Below are positions 29,412 through 38,380 of a DNA stretch of 64,000 bases, in pieces. This stretch comes from Archangium violaceum Cb vi76 (GTDB lineage Bacteria; Myxococcota; Myxococcia; Myxococcales; Myxococcaceae), in the NCBI RefSeq assembly GCF_000733295.1, contig NZ_JPMI01000214.1, forward strand, positions 1-64,000, in the 5' to 3' direction. The position numbers and the translations under genes are program-made. The notes beneath the pieces were generated by a model, which saw only the letters and a list, made by a program, of their open reading frames with translations, did no database searches and was not told where the DNA came from. Position 1 is the stretch's first letter; every line of letters begins with the position of its first letter.

Positions 29412-30580
29412 GCGGCTTCTCCGCCCGCACCGGCTTCCCCCGCACCTGGAACCCCCTGGCCCGAGCGCTCGATGAGCGCCGCCAACGCGGGCTCCCCCTG
29501 CTGGATCTCACCGAGACCAACCCCACCCGCGTGGGCCTGCCCGCGCCCGAGCCGGCCCTGCTGGCCTCTCCCGGCGCCTTCGGTTACGCGCCCGAGCCCC
29601 AGGGGCTCCTCCCGGCCCGCGAGGCCGTGGCCGCGCACCTGGCCTCCCGCGGCGCCCACGTCTCCCCCGGGCACCTCGTCCTCTCGGCGAGCACGAGCGA
29701 GTCCTACGGCTGGCTCTTCAAGCTGCTGTGCGAGCCCGGGGACAACGTGCTCGTCCCCGCGCCCAGCTACCCCCTCTTCGAGTACCTCACGCGCCTGGAG
29801 GGCGTGGAGGCGCGCACCTACCGCCTGCCGCGCGCGCACGGCTTCGGCCTGGACGTGGAGGAGGTGGCCGCCGCACGGGACGCCCGCACCCGCGCCGTGC
29901 TCGTGGTGAACCCCGGCAACCCCACCGGCCACTACCTCCACGAGGGCGAGCTGGAGGCCCTGGGGCGGCTGTGCGCGGAGGCCGGGCTGGCACTCCTCTC
30001 GGACGAGGTGTTCTCCGACTTCGCCTGGGACGAGGAGCCGGGCCGGGTGCCCACCGTGGCCGGGCGCGAGCTGCCCATGCTCACCTTCTCCCTCTCCGGC
30101 CTGTCCAAGGTGGCGGGGCTGCCCGGCCTCAAGCTGGGGTGGACGCACGTGGGCGGGCCCGACGTCCTCCGCGAGGAGGCCCTGGCCCGCCTCGAGCTGG
30201 TGGCGGACACGTACCTGCCGGTGAACACGCCCGTGCAGCTCGCCCTGCCGGGGCTGCTGGCGCACGCGCCGCGCTTCCAACGGGCGCTGCTGGCCCGGGT
30301 GAAGGAGAACCGGCGCCGGCTGCTCCAGGCCCGCCCGGCGGACGCCCGCTGGGACGTCCTGCCCGCTCAGGGGGGATGGAGCACCGTGTTGCGCGTTCCA
30401 CTGGCGCCCGGGGAGGAGGCCACGTGCCTGGCCCTGCTCGACGAGGGCGTGTGCGTGCAGCCGGGCTACTTCTACGACTTCACCGGCGGGGCCTTCCTGG
30501 TGCTGTCCCTGCTTCCAGCACCGGAGATCTTCTCCGCCGCGATGGAGCCGCTCGTGCGCGTGCTGGCCACGAGCGGATAG
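29408..30580 (+). CDS. class I/II PLP-dependent aminotransferase
   Basis: A 390-residue fold-type I aminotransferase. Typical motifs: VLVVNPGNPTGHYL, LLSDEVFSDFAW and the PLP Lys in FSLSGLSKVAGLPGLKLGW, then the substrate Arg region. The amino-acid substrate is not predictable. Translation is coupled to the small ORF ahead (GTGA overlap). BioA is a class III aminotransferase, so this is not a disguised BioA. Confidence 0.88.
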   Translation: MSGFSARTGFPRTWNPLARALDERRQRGLPLLDLTETNPTRVGLPAPEPALLASPGAFGYAPEPQGLLPAREAVAAHLASRGAHVSPGHLVLSASTSESYGWLFKLLCEPGDNVLVPAPSYPLFEYLTRLEGVEARTYRLPRAHGFGLDVEEVAAARDARTRAVLVVNPGNPTGHYLHEGELEALGRLCAEAGLALLSDEVFSDFAWDEEPGRVPTVAGRELPMLTFSLSGLSKVAGLPGLKLGWTHVGGPDVLREEALARLELVADTYLPVNTPVQLALPGLLAHAPRFQRALLARVKENRRRLLQARPADARWDVLPAQGGWSTVLRVPLAPGEEATCLALLDEGVCVQPGYFYDFTGGAFLVLSLLPAPEIFSAAMEPLVRVLATSG

Positions 30581-30589
30581 CGGCCACGC

Positions 30590-31027
30590 CTACCGGGAGG
30601 CCGCGCCGCCCACCGCCTCACGCGGCACCTTGCCCGTGGTCCCGAGGCTCCCGGCGAGGCCGTAGCATTCGATGCCCAGCTGGCGGTCCCACGCGGCGTC
30701 GCCCTCGATGCGGCTGGCCCGGCGGCGAGCCAGCAGGGCGGGCAGCTCCGAGACGAAGAGGCCGTAGTAGCCCGCCGCGTCCTCGAACATCTCCGCCGCC
30801 GCCGTGCCCAGCTCCTGCTCCAGACGCTGGAGCCCGGCGAGGAAGAGGTGCTGGCAGTCCTCGTTGGACGCGGTGCCCCGGGGCACGTCCAGCGCCAGCT
30901 CGATGATCGAGCGGCCGGACATGTTCCGGGCGAGCTCCTGACGCACCTTGTTGCGCTGCTCCCGTGCATCCAGGGCACGCGCCTCCTCGGCGCGCACCGA
31001 GGCTCGATTCACCAGGGCTGTGCTCAT
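30590..31027 (-). CDS. hypothetical soluble protein
   Basis: A 145-residue helical protein, not recognised (ELARNMSGRSIIELALDVP, HLFLAGLQRLEQELG, AAEMFEDAAGYYGLFVSELPALL). No signal or membrane segment. I start at MSTALVN, which has GAGGAG just ahead; a Met 14 codons upstream is possible. It converges with the aminotransferase gene with 9 bases between stops. Confidence 0.6.
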   Translation of the reverse strand: MSTALVNRASVRAEEARALDAREQRNKVRQELARNMSGRSIIELALDVPRGTASNEDCQHLFLAGLQRLEQELGTAAAEMFEDAAGYYGLFVSELPALLARRRASRIEGDAAWDRQLGIECYGLAGSLGTTGKVPREAVGGAASR

Positions 31028-31229
31028 CGGCTCCTCCCCAGAGGCCCGGAAGTGGGCCCATGTCTCCATTCATTATTTGGAGACGCCTGACGCAGCGACG
31101 TGATGCGCCTGACGCGAGATAAGGACTGCCCGCTCGATCTTCATGCGAATGAGCAGGCGAGCGTTCTCCACCTGTCAGAGCGCTGCCCCCTGGGGACGGC
31201 GGCGTGCTCCAGTCGACAGCCTCCTCCGC

Positions 31230-31700
31230 CTACGCCGTCCTCCGGGGGGCGACGGCCGCGGAGGGCAGCTCGTTGAGCACCAGCCAGTACATGCCCAGCT
31301 GCCGTACCGCCTCGAAGAAGGCGGTGACGTCCACCGGCTTGTGGACGAAGCTGTTCACCCCCAGCTCGTAGCTCTCCACCAGGTCGCGCTCCTCCTTGGA
31401 GGAGGTGAGCACCACCACCGGCAGCGTGCGCGTCTGCTCGTTGGCACGGATGCGCCGCAGCACCTCCAGGCCGTCGATGCGCGGCAGGTGCAGATCCAAC
31501 AGCACCACCTGCGGCCGGATGGAGGGATCCCGGTGGGCGTGCTTGCCCTGCACGAAGAGGTAGTCGAGCGCCTCGGCCCCGTCGCGCACCACCACCACCG
31601 GGTTGTGCAGGTTGCTCCTGCGGAACGCCCGGAGGGTCATCAGCTCGTCATCGGCATTGTCCTCGACGAGCAGAACGACACGCTGGCTGAGCTCATACAT
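31230..31700 (-). CDS. stand-alone receiver (Rcp1-type response regulator)
   Basis: A 156-residue single receiver: acidic pair VEDN, phospho-Asp in VVLLDLHLPRIDG, Lys in FVHKPVD. It is the same subtype as the receiver at 16782-17192 (both have a HNP/HNT stretch and a D-G-x-x-A-L helix). No kinase is adjacent. It likely serves a phytochrome-like kinase, as Rcp1 proteins do. Confidence 0.92.
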   Translation of the reverse strand: MYELSQRVVLLVEDNADDELMTLRAFRRSNLHNPVVVVRDGAEALDYLFVQGKHAHRDPSIRPQVVLLDLHLPRIDGLEVLRRIRANEQTRTLPVVVLTSSKEERDLVESYELGVNSFVHKPVDVTAFFEAVRQLGMYWLVLNELPSAAVAPRRTA

Positions 31701-31810
31701 GGGACTCTCCTCTTTCGCGGATGCCGCCGGAGCCTCGGGACTCTCCTGTCTTCGGAGTTTTAACTGAAGTCCCGTTGAAATTCTACAGCTAAATTGGAGT
31801 CCTATTCCCG

Positions 31811-31855
31811 TAAAGAAAAGAAAAGCGCCCGGTAGGATGTTCTCCCACCGGGCGC
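31811..31855 (-). terminator. rho-independent terminator after the OPT gene
   Basis: On the minus strand GCGCCCGGT pairs with ACCGGGCGC around a 13-base loop and is followed by TTTTCTTTTCTTT, a textbook intrinsic terminator 26 bases after the transporter stop. Confidence 0.9.
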
Positions 31856-31880
31856 TCCGGACTCACGAAGGAGGAGTGCT

Positions 31881-33995
31881 TCAGGCCTGCGAGGGCTGGC
31901 GCGAGATGCGGTACAGCAAGAAGCCCATGAGGGCGAAGGCGATGACGCCGATCAGATCATAGCCGCCCACGCCCACCGCGCCCTGGAGGGCGTGCTCCAC
32001 CGACAGCTTGGAGATGGCGGCGTTGACGCCCTCGTTCACCGAGAGGATGGCCACCACGACGCCGGCCAGCGCGCCGCCGGCCACCAGGCCCGTGGAGAAG
32101 AGGTTGCCGGGCCCGAGCTCGGACTCCTCCACGTGCTCGCCCTTGCGCCTGGCCATGTAGTCGGAGAGGCCCTTGATGGCGCCGCCCACGAAGATGGGGG
32201 CGGTGGTGGACAGGGGCAGGTACGCGCCCACGGCGAAGGAGAGCGACTTGACGCCGCACAGCTCCATCGTGATGGACAGGAAGACACCCACCAGCACGAA
32301 CTGCCAGTCCAGGTTGAAGGACAGCAGGCCCTTGATGAGGGTGGCCATGAGCGTGCCCTGCGGCGCGGGGAAGGCGGGCGAGCCGATCATGTGCTCGATG
32401 CCCTGGGCGCGCATCTCGGCGGTGGGTGTGTCCAGCAGCTTCATGGTGAGGCCGATGACGATGGCCGCGGCCACCGCGCCGATCATCAGACCGAGCTGCT
32501 GCGCCCTCGGGGTGGCGCCCACCAGGTAGCCCGTCTTCAGGTCCTGCGAGGTGGCGCCCGCGTTGGCCGCGGCGATGCACACCATGCCGCCCACGCACAG
32601 CGCCATGGGCTGGTACATGTCCCCCGTCCAGCCGATGCCCACGAAGATGAGGCAGGTGGCCATCAGCGTGGCGATCGTCATGCCGGAGATGGGGTTGGAG
32701 GACGAGCCGATGATGCCCACGATGCGCGAGGCCACCGTCACGAAGAAGAAGCCGAACACCACGATGAGGATGCCCAGCAGCAGCCGGCCGAACACCGTGC
32801 CCGGCAGGAAGGGCAGGGCGGCCATCACCAGGATGAGGCCCACGCTGCCGAAGAGCACGAAGGTGATGGGCAGGTCGCGCTCGGTGCGCTTCTGAGCGGC
32901 GGCGCCAGCGCCCTCCTTGAACGAGGCCAGGCTCTCCTTGAAGGCCGTGACGATGGTGGGCATCGTCTTGAGCAGCGTGATGAAGCCACCCGCCGCCACC
33001 GCGCCCGCGCCGATCTGCCGCACGTAGGCGTGGTAGATGGCGCTCGCCGTGTTGGCGAAGGTGTGCGTCGCCGGATCCCACCCGCCACGACCACCCGCCG
33101 TGGTGAGGCTCGTCAGGTAGCCCAGCTTCACCAGCTGCGCCGCGATGGTGTCCGGCGGAACCACCGAGGCCAGCAGCGGGATGATGCCCAGCCACGCCAG
33201 CACGCCACCGGCCACCAGCACGCCGGCAATCTTGGGGCCGACGATGTAGCCCACGCCCAGGTACTCGGGGGTGATGTCGCCATTGAGCGTGGCGGACGGG
33301 AAGTACTTGTTGGTCTGCTTCGTCACCAGCGCCGGCGTCTCGGCGATGAGCTTCACGATCTTCTGCAGCAGCGCGTACACGAAGGCGAAGCCCACGCCCT
33401 GGAAGGCGATCTTCGCCAGGTTGCCGCCCTTCTCACCGGCGATGAGCACCGAGGCGCACGCCGTGCCCTCGGGGTAGGGCAGGTTGCCGTGCTCCTTCAC
33501 GATGAGCGAGCGGCGCAGCGGCACCATCATCAGCGTGCCCAGCACGCCGCCCAGCAGCGCCAGCGTGAAGATGGTCCAGTACTCGAAGAAGCTGGAGCCC
33601 TTGCTGTCGGTGCTCAGGAAGAGGAAGCCGGGCAGGGTGAAGACGACACCCGCGGCGATGGACTCGCCCGCCGAGCCGATGGTCTGCACCACGTTGTTCT
33701 CGAGGATCGTCGAGCCCCCCAGCTTCTTGAGCAGGGAGATGGCGAGCACCGCGATGGGGATGGAGGCGGAGACCGTCAGGCCGGCCTTCAGGGCCAGGTA
33801 CACCGTGGCGGCGCCGAAGATGACGCCGAAGAGCACGCCGATGCCGATGGCCTTGGGCGTGAACTCGGCGACGTCGCTCCGCTCGGCGGGGATGTACGGC
33901 TGGAACTCCGCTGTCTTGACGACTTCGTTCGGGGCGGAGGCGGCCGCGACGGCAACGCTCCGAACCGCCTCGGACTTGGCTGCTTCAGGCTTCAA
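31881..33995 (-). CDS. OPT-family oligopeptide transporter
   Basis: A 704-residue protein with about 14-16 hydrophobic helices (AIGIGVLFGVIFGAATVYLALKAG, LALLGGVLGTLMMVPLR, NPISGMTIATLMATCLIF, CIAAANAGATSQDLKTGYLVGATP). The NPISGMT and NAGATSQDLKTG motifs mark the bacterial OPT family, which imports peptides or metal-peptide complexes by proton symport. The best start is TTG 33995, with GGGAG about nine bases upstream; there is no closer ATG or GTG. It is transcribed alone. Confidence 0.93.
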   Translation of the reverse strand: MKPEAAKSEAVRSVAVAAASAPNEVVKTAEFQPYIPAERSDVAEFTPKAIGIGVLFGVIFGAATVYLALKAGLTVSASIPIAVLAISLLKKLGGSTILENNVVQTIGSAGESIAAGVVFTLPGFLFLSTDSKGSSFFEYWTIFTLALLGGVLGTLMMVPLRRSLIVKEHGNLPYPEGTACASVLIAGEKGGNLAKIAFQGVGFAFVYALLQKIVKLIAETPALVTKQTNKYFPSATLNGDITPEYLGVGYIVGPKIAGVLVAGGVLAWLGIIPLLASVVPPDTIAAQLVKLGYLTSLTTAGGRGGWDPATHTFANTASAIYHAYVRQIGAGAVAAGGFITLLKTMPTIVTAFKESLASFKEGAGAAAQKRTERDLPITFVLFGSVGLILVMAALPFLPGTVFGRLLLGILIVVFGFFFVTVASRIVGIIGSSSNPISGMTIATLMATCLIFVGIGWTGDMYQPMALCVGGMVCIAAANAGATSQDLKTGYLVGATPRAQQLGLMIGAVAAAIVIGLTMKLLDTPTAEMRAQGIEHMIGSPAFPAPQGTLMATLIKGLLSFNLDWQFVLVGVFLSITMELCGVKSLSFAVGAYLPLSTTAPIFVGGAIKGLSDYMARRKGEHVEESELGPGNLFSTGLVAGGALAGVVVAILSVNEGVNAAISKLSVEHALQGAVGVGGYDLIGVIAFALMGFLLYRISRQPSQA

Positions 33996-34105
33996 TGGGG
34001 GCTCCCAGAAGGGGGACGACCGTGTCGGGGGTGGAGTTCTACAACTCCCTCCCCGGTCCTCCAAATGACCGCTGGGAGCCGGAGCCCAGGCAGGCGTGCG
34101 TGACG

Positions 34106-35563
34106 CTATGCGGCGACGTCCCGCTCGTTGGGTGCCGCCGGGGACGCCGTCCGCCCGGGCGCGGGCGGCAGGGTGGTGAGGTTGGCCCGCTGCTCCCTCG
34201 GGACGAACAGGCTCCTGAGGTTGTAGGCCATCAGCGCCGAGACGAAACCCGGTTGCAGCAGCCCCTCCATCCCCTTGCGCATGTGCAGCACCTCGTAGAA
34301 GGCGTGGCAGGCCTTCGCGTCCAGCGAGGTCAGGTCGATCATGTTCTGCACGGACCACTGCACGGCCTTCAGCCCGAAGGGCCGCTTGCCCCGGGCCTCC
34401 GGGTAGGCCAGGTCCATGGTGGTGGTGAGGAACCAGCACAGGCCGACGATCTTGCTCAGCTCCTTCTGGAAGCCGCGCGCCAGCCCCGCGTGCAGGCCGC
34501 CCGGCGAGGTGCGCGCCCGGGCCACCTTCTCCCCGAGCAGCTTCGCCCCGAGGCAGGCGACCGTCATGCCCTGGCCGAAGACGGGGTTGAGGGCGCAGAC
34601 GGTATCACCCAGGAGGACGAAGCCCTCCGGGAAGCGCGCCATCTTCTCGTAGTGCATCCAGCGGCTCGTCGGAATCTTGTGCGAGACGGGCGTGCTCAGC
34701 GGCTTCGCGTCGCGGATGTATTCGTAGAGGTGGGGAGAGGGCAGCCCGCGCGCGAACTCCAGGAAGCCCGCGTCATCGGTGGGCGCGTGGTCTCCGAAGT
34801 ACCCGTTGAGGCTGACGATCCACCGTCCGCCCTCCACGTTGGAGATGAAGCCCGAGCGCTTCGCCTCGGGGGCGCGGCCGTTCACGACCAGGATCTTCCA
34901 CGCGTCGAAGTTCGCGGGGCGCTCGTAGAGCCGGCTCGTGTAGCCCAGATCGATGCCCACCTGCTCCTCTTCCGGGCGGCCGTAGCCCAGCTCCTCCAGC
35001 CAGTGGGGGGCCCGCGAGCCCCGGCCGCTGGTGTCCACCACCAGCCCGCCCTCGAGCATCCGCTCGCCCTCGGGGCCCTTCACCTTCGCCCCGGTGACGC
35101 GCGTGCGCGAGGCGTCCGTGAGCAGCTCCTCCACGCCATAGCCCTGCCACACCTCGACGTTCGGCAGGGAGGTGACCCGCGCGCGCACCTTCCACTCCAG
35201 GAAGGGCCGGGAGACGAGGATGGATTGGGGGCCTCCCTCGTAGCGGACCTTCCAACTGCCCGACTGGAACCAGGCGGCGTCCCGGGCCAGGTCGACGAGA
35301 TCCGCGCCCTCGTGCACCAGGTCCTGCACCAGTCCGGGGAACAGGCCGTCCAGCACCGTCAGCCCGGCCTCCAGCAGGGCGTGGATGTGGCGTCCCTGCG
35401 GCGCGTTCTTGCGCGCCTCGGGGCCCTCCGGCAGCCGCTCCCGCTCCAGGATGATGACCTTCTCGAAATGCTCCGAGAGCACCCTCGCGCTCAAGAGTCC
35501 CGCCATGCTGCCGCCAATGACAATGGCCTGTCCGGGTCCTCGCTCGTTGGGAAGCACTCTCAC
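34106..35563 (-). CDS. FAD-dependent oxidoreductase/monooxygenase-like protein
   Basis: A 485-residue flavoprotein: the N-terminal dinucleotide fold has GGSMAGLLSARVL, with the adenosine-binding Glu in IILERE. The second FAD motif is GDTVCALNPVFGQGMTVA, typical of group A monooxygenases and geranylgeranyl-reductase-like enzymes. The substrate is unknown. The gene is divergent from the chemotaxis-like gene, and the synthase operon starts 2 kb away on the same strand but is not contiguous with it, so a role in that pathway is only possible. Confidence 0.85.
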   Translation of the reverse strand: MRVLPNERGPGQAIVIGGSMAGLLSARVLSEHFEKVIILERERLPEGPEARKNAPQGRHIHALLEAGLTVLDGLFPGLVQDLVHEGADLVDLARDAAWFQSGSWKVRYEGGPQSILVSRPFLEWKVRARVTSLPNVEVWQGYGVEELLTDASRTRVTGAKVKGPEGERMLEGGLVVDTSGRGSRAPHWLEELGYGRPEEEQVGIDLGYTSRLYERPANFDAWKILVVNGRAPEAKRSGFISNVEGGRWIVSLNGYFGDHAPTDDAGFLEFARGLPSPHLYEYIRDAKPLSTPVSHKIPTSRWMHYEKMARFPEGFVLLGDTVCALNPVFGQGMTVACLGAKLLGEKVARARTSPGGLHAGLARGFQKELSKIVGLCWFLTTTMDLAYPEARGKRPFGLKAVQWSVQNMIDLTSLDAKACHAFYEVLHMRKGMEGLLQPGFVSALMAYNLRSLFVPREQRANLTTLPPAPGRTASPAAPNERDVAA

Positions 35564-35829
35564 CTCCTGATGTCCGGGCCGCTCGACTGCCTGCCGTGGG
35601 GGCTTGCGAGGATATGTGAAGCTGAAAAGAACCGGTACGGTCTCCTGGTGTGTGTTGACTGCTCGGAGAGGGTAGCAAGCCGCCCCGATACGGCGGGTCG
35701 CTTTGACGCGATGCTACAGGATGGATGGCGACACTCCTGCCGAGGGAGCGGCTTCACGCCATGTGCGTGCCGAGCAGCGCGGACGGAAAACGGCATTTCA
35801 GGCGAACAGTGTTAGAATGCCGCCCATCC

Positions 35830-37689
35830 ATGAGCAACGCTGAGTTGAAGCGGCTGGTTCTCAAGTTCGTCCTGGAGCAGCAGTTGGCGATGCTGACGGC
35901 CCTGGGCCCCGTCGCCTACATGATCACGCTGACGCTGGGACTGCCTCCGGACCGGGCCTGGTTCGTCACCCTGGTCAATTTTGGCACGCTGACGCCGGTG
36001 TTCGGCGTCTTCATTCCCCTGGCACTCATCTGGTTCGAGCTGAAGAACGCGCTCGCGGCGCGCGCGGACGAGATGCCCGGCGAGCGGCTGAAGCGCATCC
36101 TCAAGGCGCCCCGGCGCATCGAGATGGGGGCGTGGCTGGGCTATGGCGTGTCGTGCGTGCTGTGGGCCGGCTGGCCCACGGTGCTGTACGGGCTGGATCC
36201 CTGGGACGTGCCGCTGACGGTGGCCTCGTTCCTGGTGCTGGCGAAGGTGGTGGGCATCCGCATGGCGCTGCGAATGGAGCGGCTGCTGCGCCCCTACGCG
36301 CTCGAGGAGTTCCACAAGTATCCGCAGGCGCGCGTGGACGACAGCGGGTTCTCGTGGCCGAAGATGCGCTGGTTCCTGCCCTACTGCTTCGCCCTCTTCG
36401 TGCTCGCCACGCTGACGGTGACGAGCATCATCGTCTACAAGAAGACGCAGTACGGCTTCGGTGAGCTGTTCACCAACCTGGCCCGGCTGGTGCCGGCCAC
36501 GGTGCTGACGCAGCTGCGCGCGGACGTGGCCAGCATCCTGGGCACCATCGTGGTGCCGGTGGTGTGCGTCGGTGGCTTCATGATCTTCGCGGCCGCGTGG
36601 TGCGCCTGGGAGCTGGCGCGCCAGCAGAGCCAGGGCACCGAGGCCGTGCAGAAGTCCATCGAGTCGATCGCCTCGGGCCGGCCCTCGTTGCCGGACTGGG
36701 TGGCCACGGACGAGGTGGGTGACCTGTCCATCTCCACCGCGTCGGCCTTCGAGCGGCTGCGGACGTTCTCCTCCTCGCTGAGTGACTCGGCGCAGCTGCT
36801 GGGCACGTCCGCGGAGGCGCTCAACGACTCGCACAAGGATCAAACCGAGGCGCTCTCCATCCAGGCCGCGTCGCTCCAGGAGACGCAGGTCACCGCCCAG
36901 GAAATCAAGCAGACGTCGATGGTGGCCGCCCAGAAGGCGGAGGACGTGCTGCAGCAGGCCGAGCGCGCGGATCAGATCGGCCGCGCCGGTGAGGCCGCGC
37001 TCGAGAAGAGCCTCACGGGCATGCACGACATCCAGAAGCAGGTGATGGAGATGGCGCAGAGCATCCGCTCGCTGGACGAGCGGGCGCGGCAGATCGCCAA
37101 CATCACCACCACGGTGAAGGGCCTGGCGGACCGCTCCAACATGCTGGCGCTCAACGCCGCCATCGAGGCGGTGCGCTCGGGCGAGCACGGCAAGGGCTTC
37201 AGCGTGGTGGCGCGCGAGATCCGCAGCCTGGCGGACCAGTCCATCAAGGCCACCTACAGCGTGCAGGGCATCCTGCAGGACCTGAGCGAGGCCATCCGCG
37301 TCACGGCGGACATGACGGAAGGCGGCTCCGTGAAGGTGCAGGGCAGCGTGCAGCAGCTGCAGTCCTTCGGTGAGAACATCCGGCAGCTGTCCGGCATCGT
37401 GCGCGACAACGTGAGCTCCGTGCGGCAGATCTCCGCCGCCGTGACGCAGCAGAACCAGGGCATCGGGCAGATCTTCCAGGCGGTGAACGACCTGACGAAG
37501 ATCATGGACCAGACGATGTCCAGCCTGCGCACCAGCGACGAGGCCGCGGATCAGATGCGGCTGGTGGCCGAGCGCGTGAGCACCTTCGTGGGCGAGTACG
37601 ACTGGCAGAGCCGTAAGCAGCGCGCCGCCGCCGCCTCCCTCCCGCCGCCGCTTCCGGGCACGGGCGGCGGTGACGCATCGGCCGCCTGA
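35830..37689 (+). CDS. methyl-accepting chemotaxis-like protein with multi-helix membrane domain
   Basis: A 619-residue protein. The N-terminal 270 residues hold about six membrane helices (VAYMITLTLGL, LVNFGTLTPVFGVFIPLALIW, FLPYCFALFVLATLTVTSIIVY and GTIVVPVVCVGGFMIFAAAWC) in place of the usual two helices plus periplasmic domain. A HAMP-like linker follows, then a signalling coiled coil with the conserved tip GLADRSNMLALNAAIEAVRSGEHGKGF. No ligand domain is seen, so it may sense a membrane state. The stop is one base from that of the convergent PPTase gene. Confidence 0.9.
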   Translation: MSNAELKRLVLKFVLEQQLAMLTALGPVAYMITLTLGLPPDRAWFVTLVNFGTLTPVFGVFIPLALIWFELKNALAARADEMPGERLKRILKAPRRIEMGAWLGYGVSCVLWAGWPTVLYGLDPWDVPLTVASFLVLAKVVGIRMALRMERLLRPYALEEFHKYPQARVDDSGFSWPKMRWFLPYCFALFVLATLTVTSIIVYKKTQYGFGELFTNLARLVPATVLTQLRADVASILGTIVVPVVCVGGFMIFAAAWCAWELARQQSQGTEAVQKSIESIASGRPSLPDWVATDEVGDLSISTASAFERLRTFSSSLSDSAQLLGTSAEALNDSHKDQTEALSIQAASLQETQVTAQEIKQTSMVAAQKAEDVLQQAERADQIGRAGEAALEKSLTGMHDIQKQVMEMAQSIRSLDERARQIANITTTVKGLADRSNMLALNAAIEAVRSGEHGKGFSVVAREIRSLADQSIKATYSVQGILQDLSEAIRVTADMTEGGSVKVQGSVQQLQSFGENIRQLSGIVRDNVSSVRQISAAVTQQNQGIGQIFQAVNDLTKIMDQTMSSLRTSDEAADQMRLVAERVSTFVGEYDWQSRKQRAAAASLPPPLPGTGGGDASAA

Positions 37690-37690
37690 G

Positions 37691-38380
37691 CTAACCCGCC
37701 AGGGCCAGCACCCCCCCGGCCGGCCACGCCACCAGGAGCGCGGCCAGTGCCGGGGGCGGTTCCCCCAGTCCAGGTGGAAGCGCCCACGTCTCGAGCGTCA
37801 CCCGCAGGGACAGTCCGTCCCTCCCGGCCTGGAGCAGCACCGGCCGCAGCGCCACCTTCTGCAGGGGCGCGCGCAGCCCCACGCCCCACACCTTGAGCAC
37901 CGCTTCCTTCAGGGCCCACGCGGCGGTCACTGGATCCACGTGTCCCGCGCACACGGGGACGTAGCCCTGCAACTCGCCCGGCGCGAAGGCCTCCTCCAGG
38001 AAGGCCCCGCCGGCCTCCACCCGTTGCTCCAGGTCCACGCCCAGCGCTCCCCCGCGCGACACCGCCGCCACCGCCAGCTCCCCGCTGTGGGAAATGGAGA
38101 GCGCGAGCCCCCGCCCGGGTGTGAAGAGGGGCCTCCCGGAGTCCGGCCCGTCCTCGCGTGCCGTCACCTCCGCGCGCGCCTCCGGCTCCAGCAGCGCGAG
38201 GGCCCGGTGCGCGGCGAGCCGGCCCGCCACGTACTCCCGCCGCCGCTTGTCCGTCCTGCACCGGGCGAGCCCCTCGCGCTCCAGGGGCGAGAGCGTGGAG
38301 CCGTCCTCCCGCCCCACCTCGCCCCAGCCGAGCACGACGTCCCGGCCGCCGGGCAGCCGCAGCCGCTCAGCCCTCCGCAC
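37691..38380 (-). CDS. Sfp-type 4'-phosphopantetheinyl transferase
   Basis: This enzyme attaches phosphopantetheine from CoA to carrier domains. Motifs: ALSISHSG, LGVDLEQRVE (metal binding) and WALKEAVLKVWGVGL. It has 229 residues from GTG 38380, overlapping the upstream synthase stop by 14 bases; a longer start would lie deep inside that gene. As the last gene of the synthase operon it presumably activates the two ACP-like domains of the 44699-49990 protein. Confidence 0.9.
   Translation of the reverse strand: MRRAERLRLPGGRDVVLGWGEVGREDGSTLSPLEREGLARCRTDKRRREYVAGRLAAHRALALLEPEARAEVTAREDGPDSGRPLFTPGRGLALSISHSGELAVAAVSRGGALGVDLEQRVEAGGAFLEEAFAPGELQGYVPVCAGHVDPVTAAWALKEAVLKVWGVGLRAPLQKVALRPVLLQAGRDGLSLRVTLETWALPPGLGEPPPALAALLVAWPAGGVLALAG

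Noticed and set aside
29408-30580. Aminotransferase as BioA
   Set aside because: It is a class I/II enzyme with the SLSGLSK PLP motif; BioA is class III.
31811-31855. Member of the palindromic repeat family
   Set aside because: Different stem sequence followed by a T-rich tract; it is an intrinsic terminator.
34106-35563. Flavin-dependent halogenase
   Set aside because: The WxWxIP motif of tryptophan halogenases is not visible; a general FAD oxidoreductase is the safer call.
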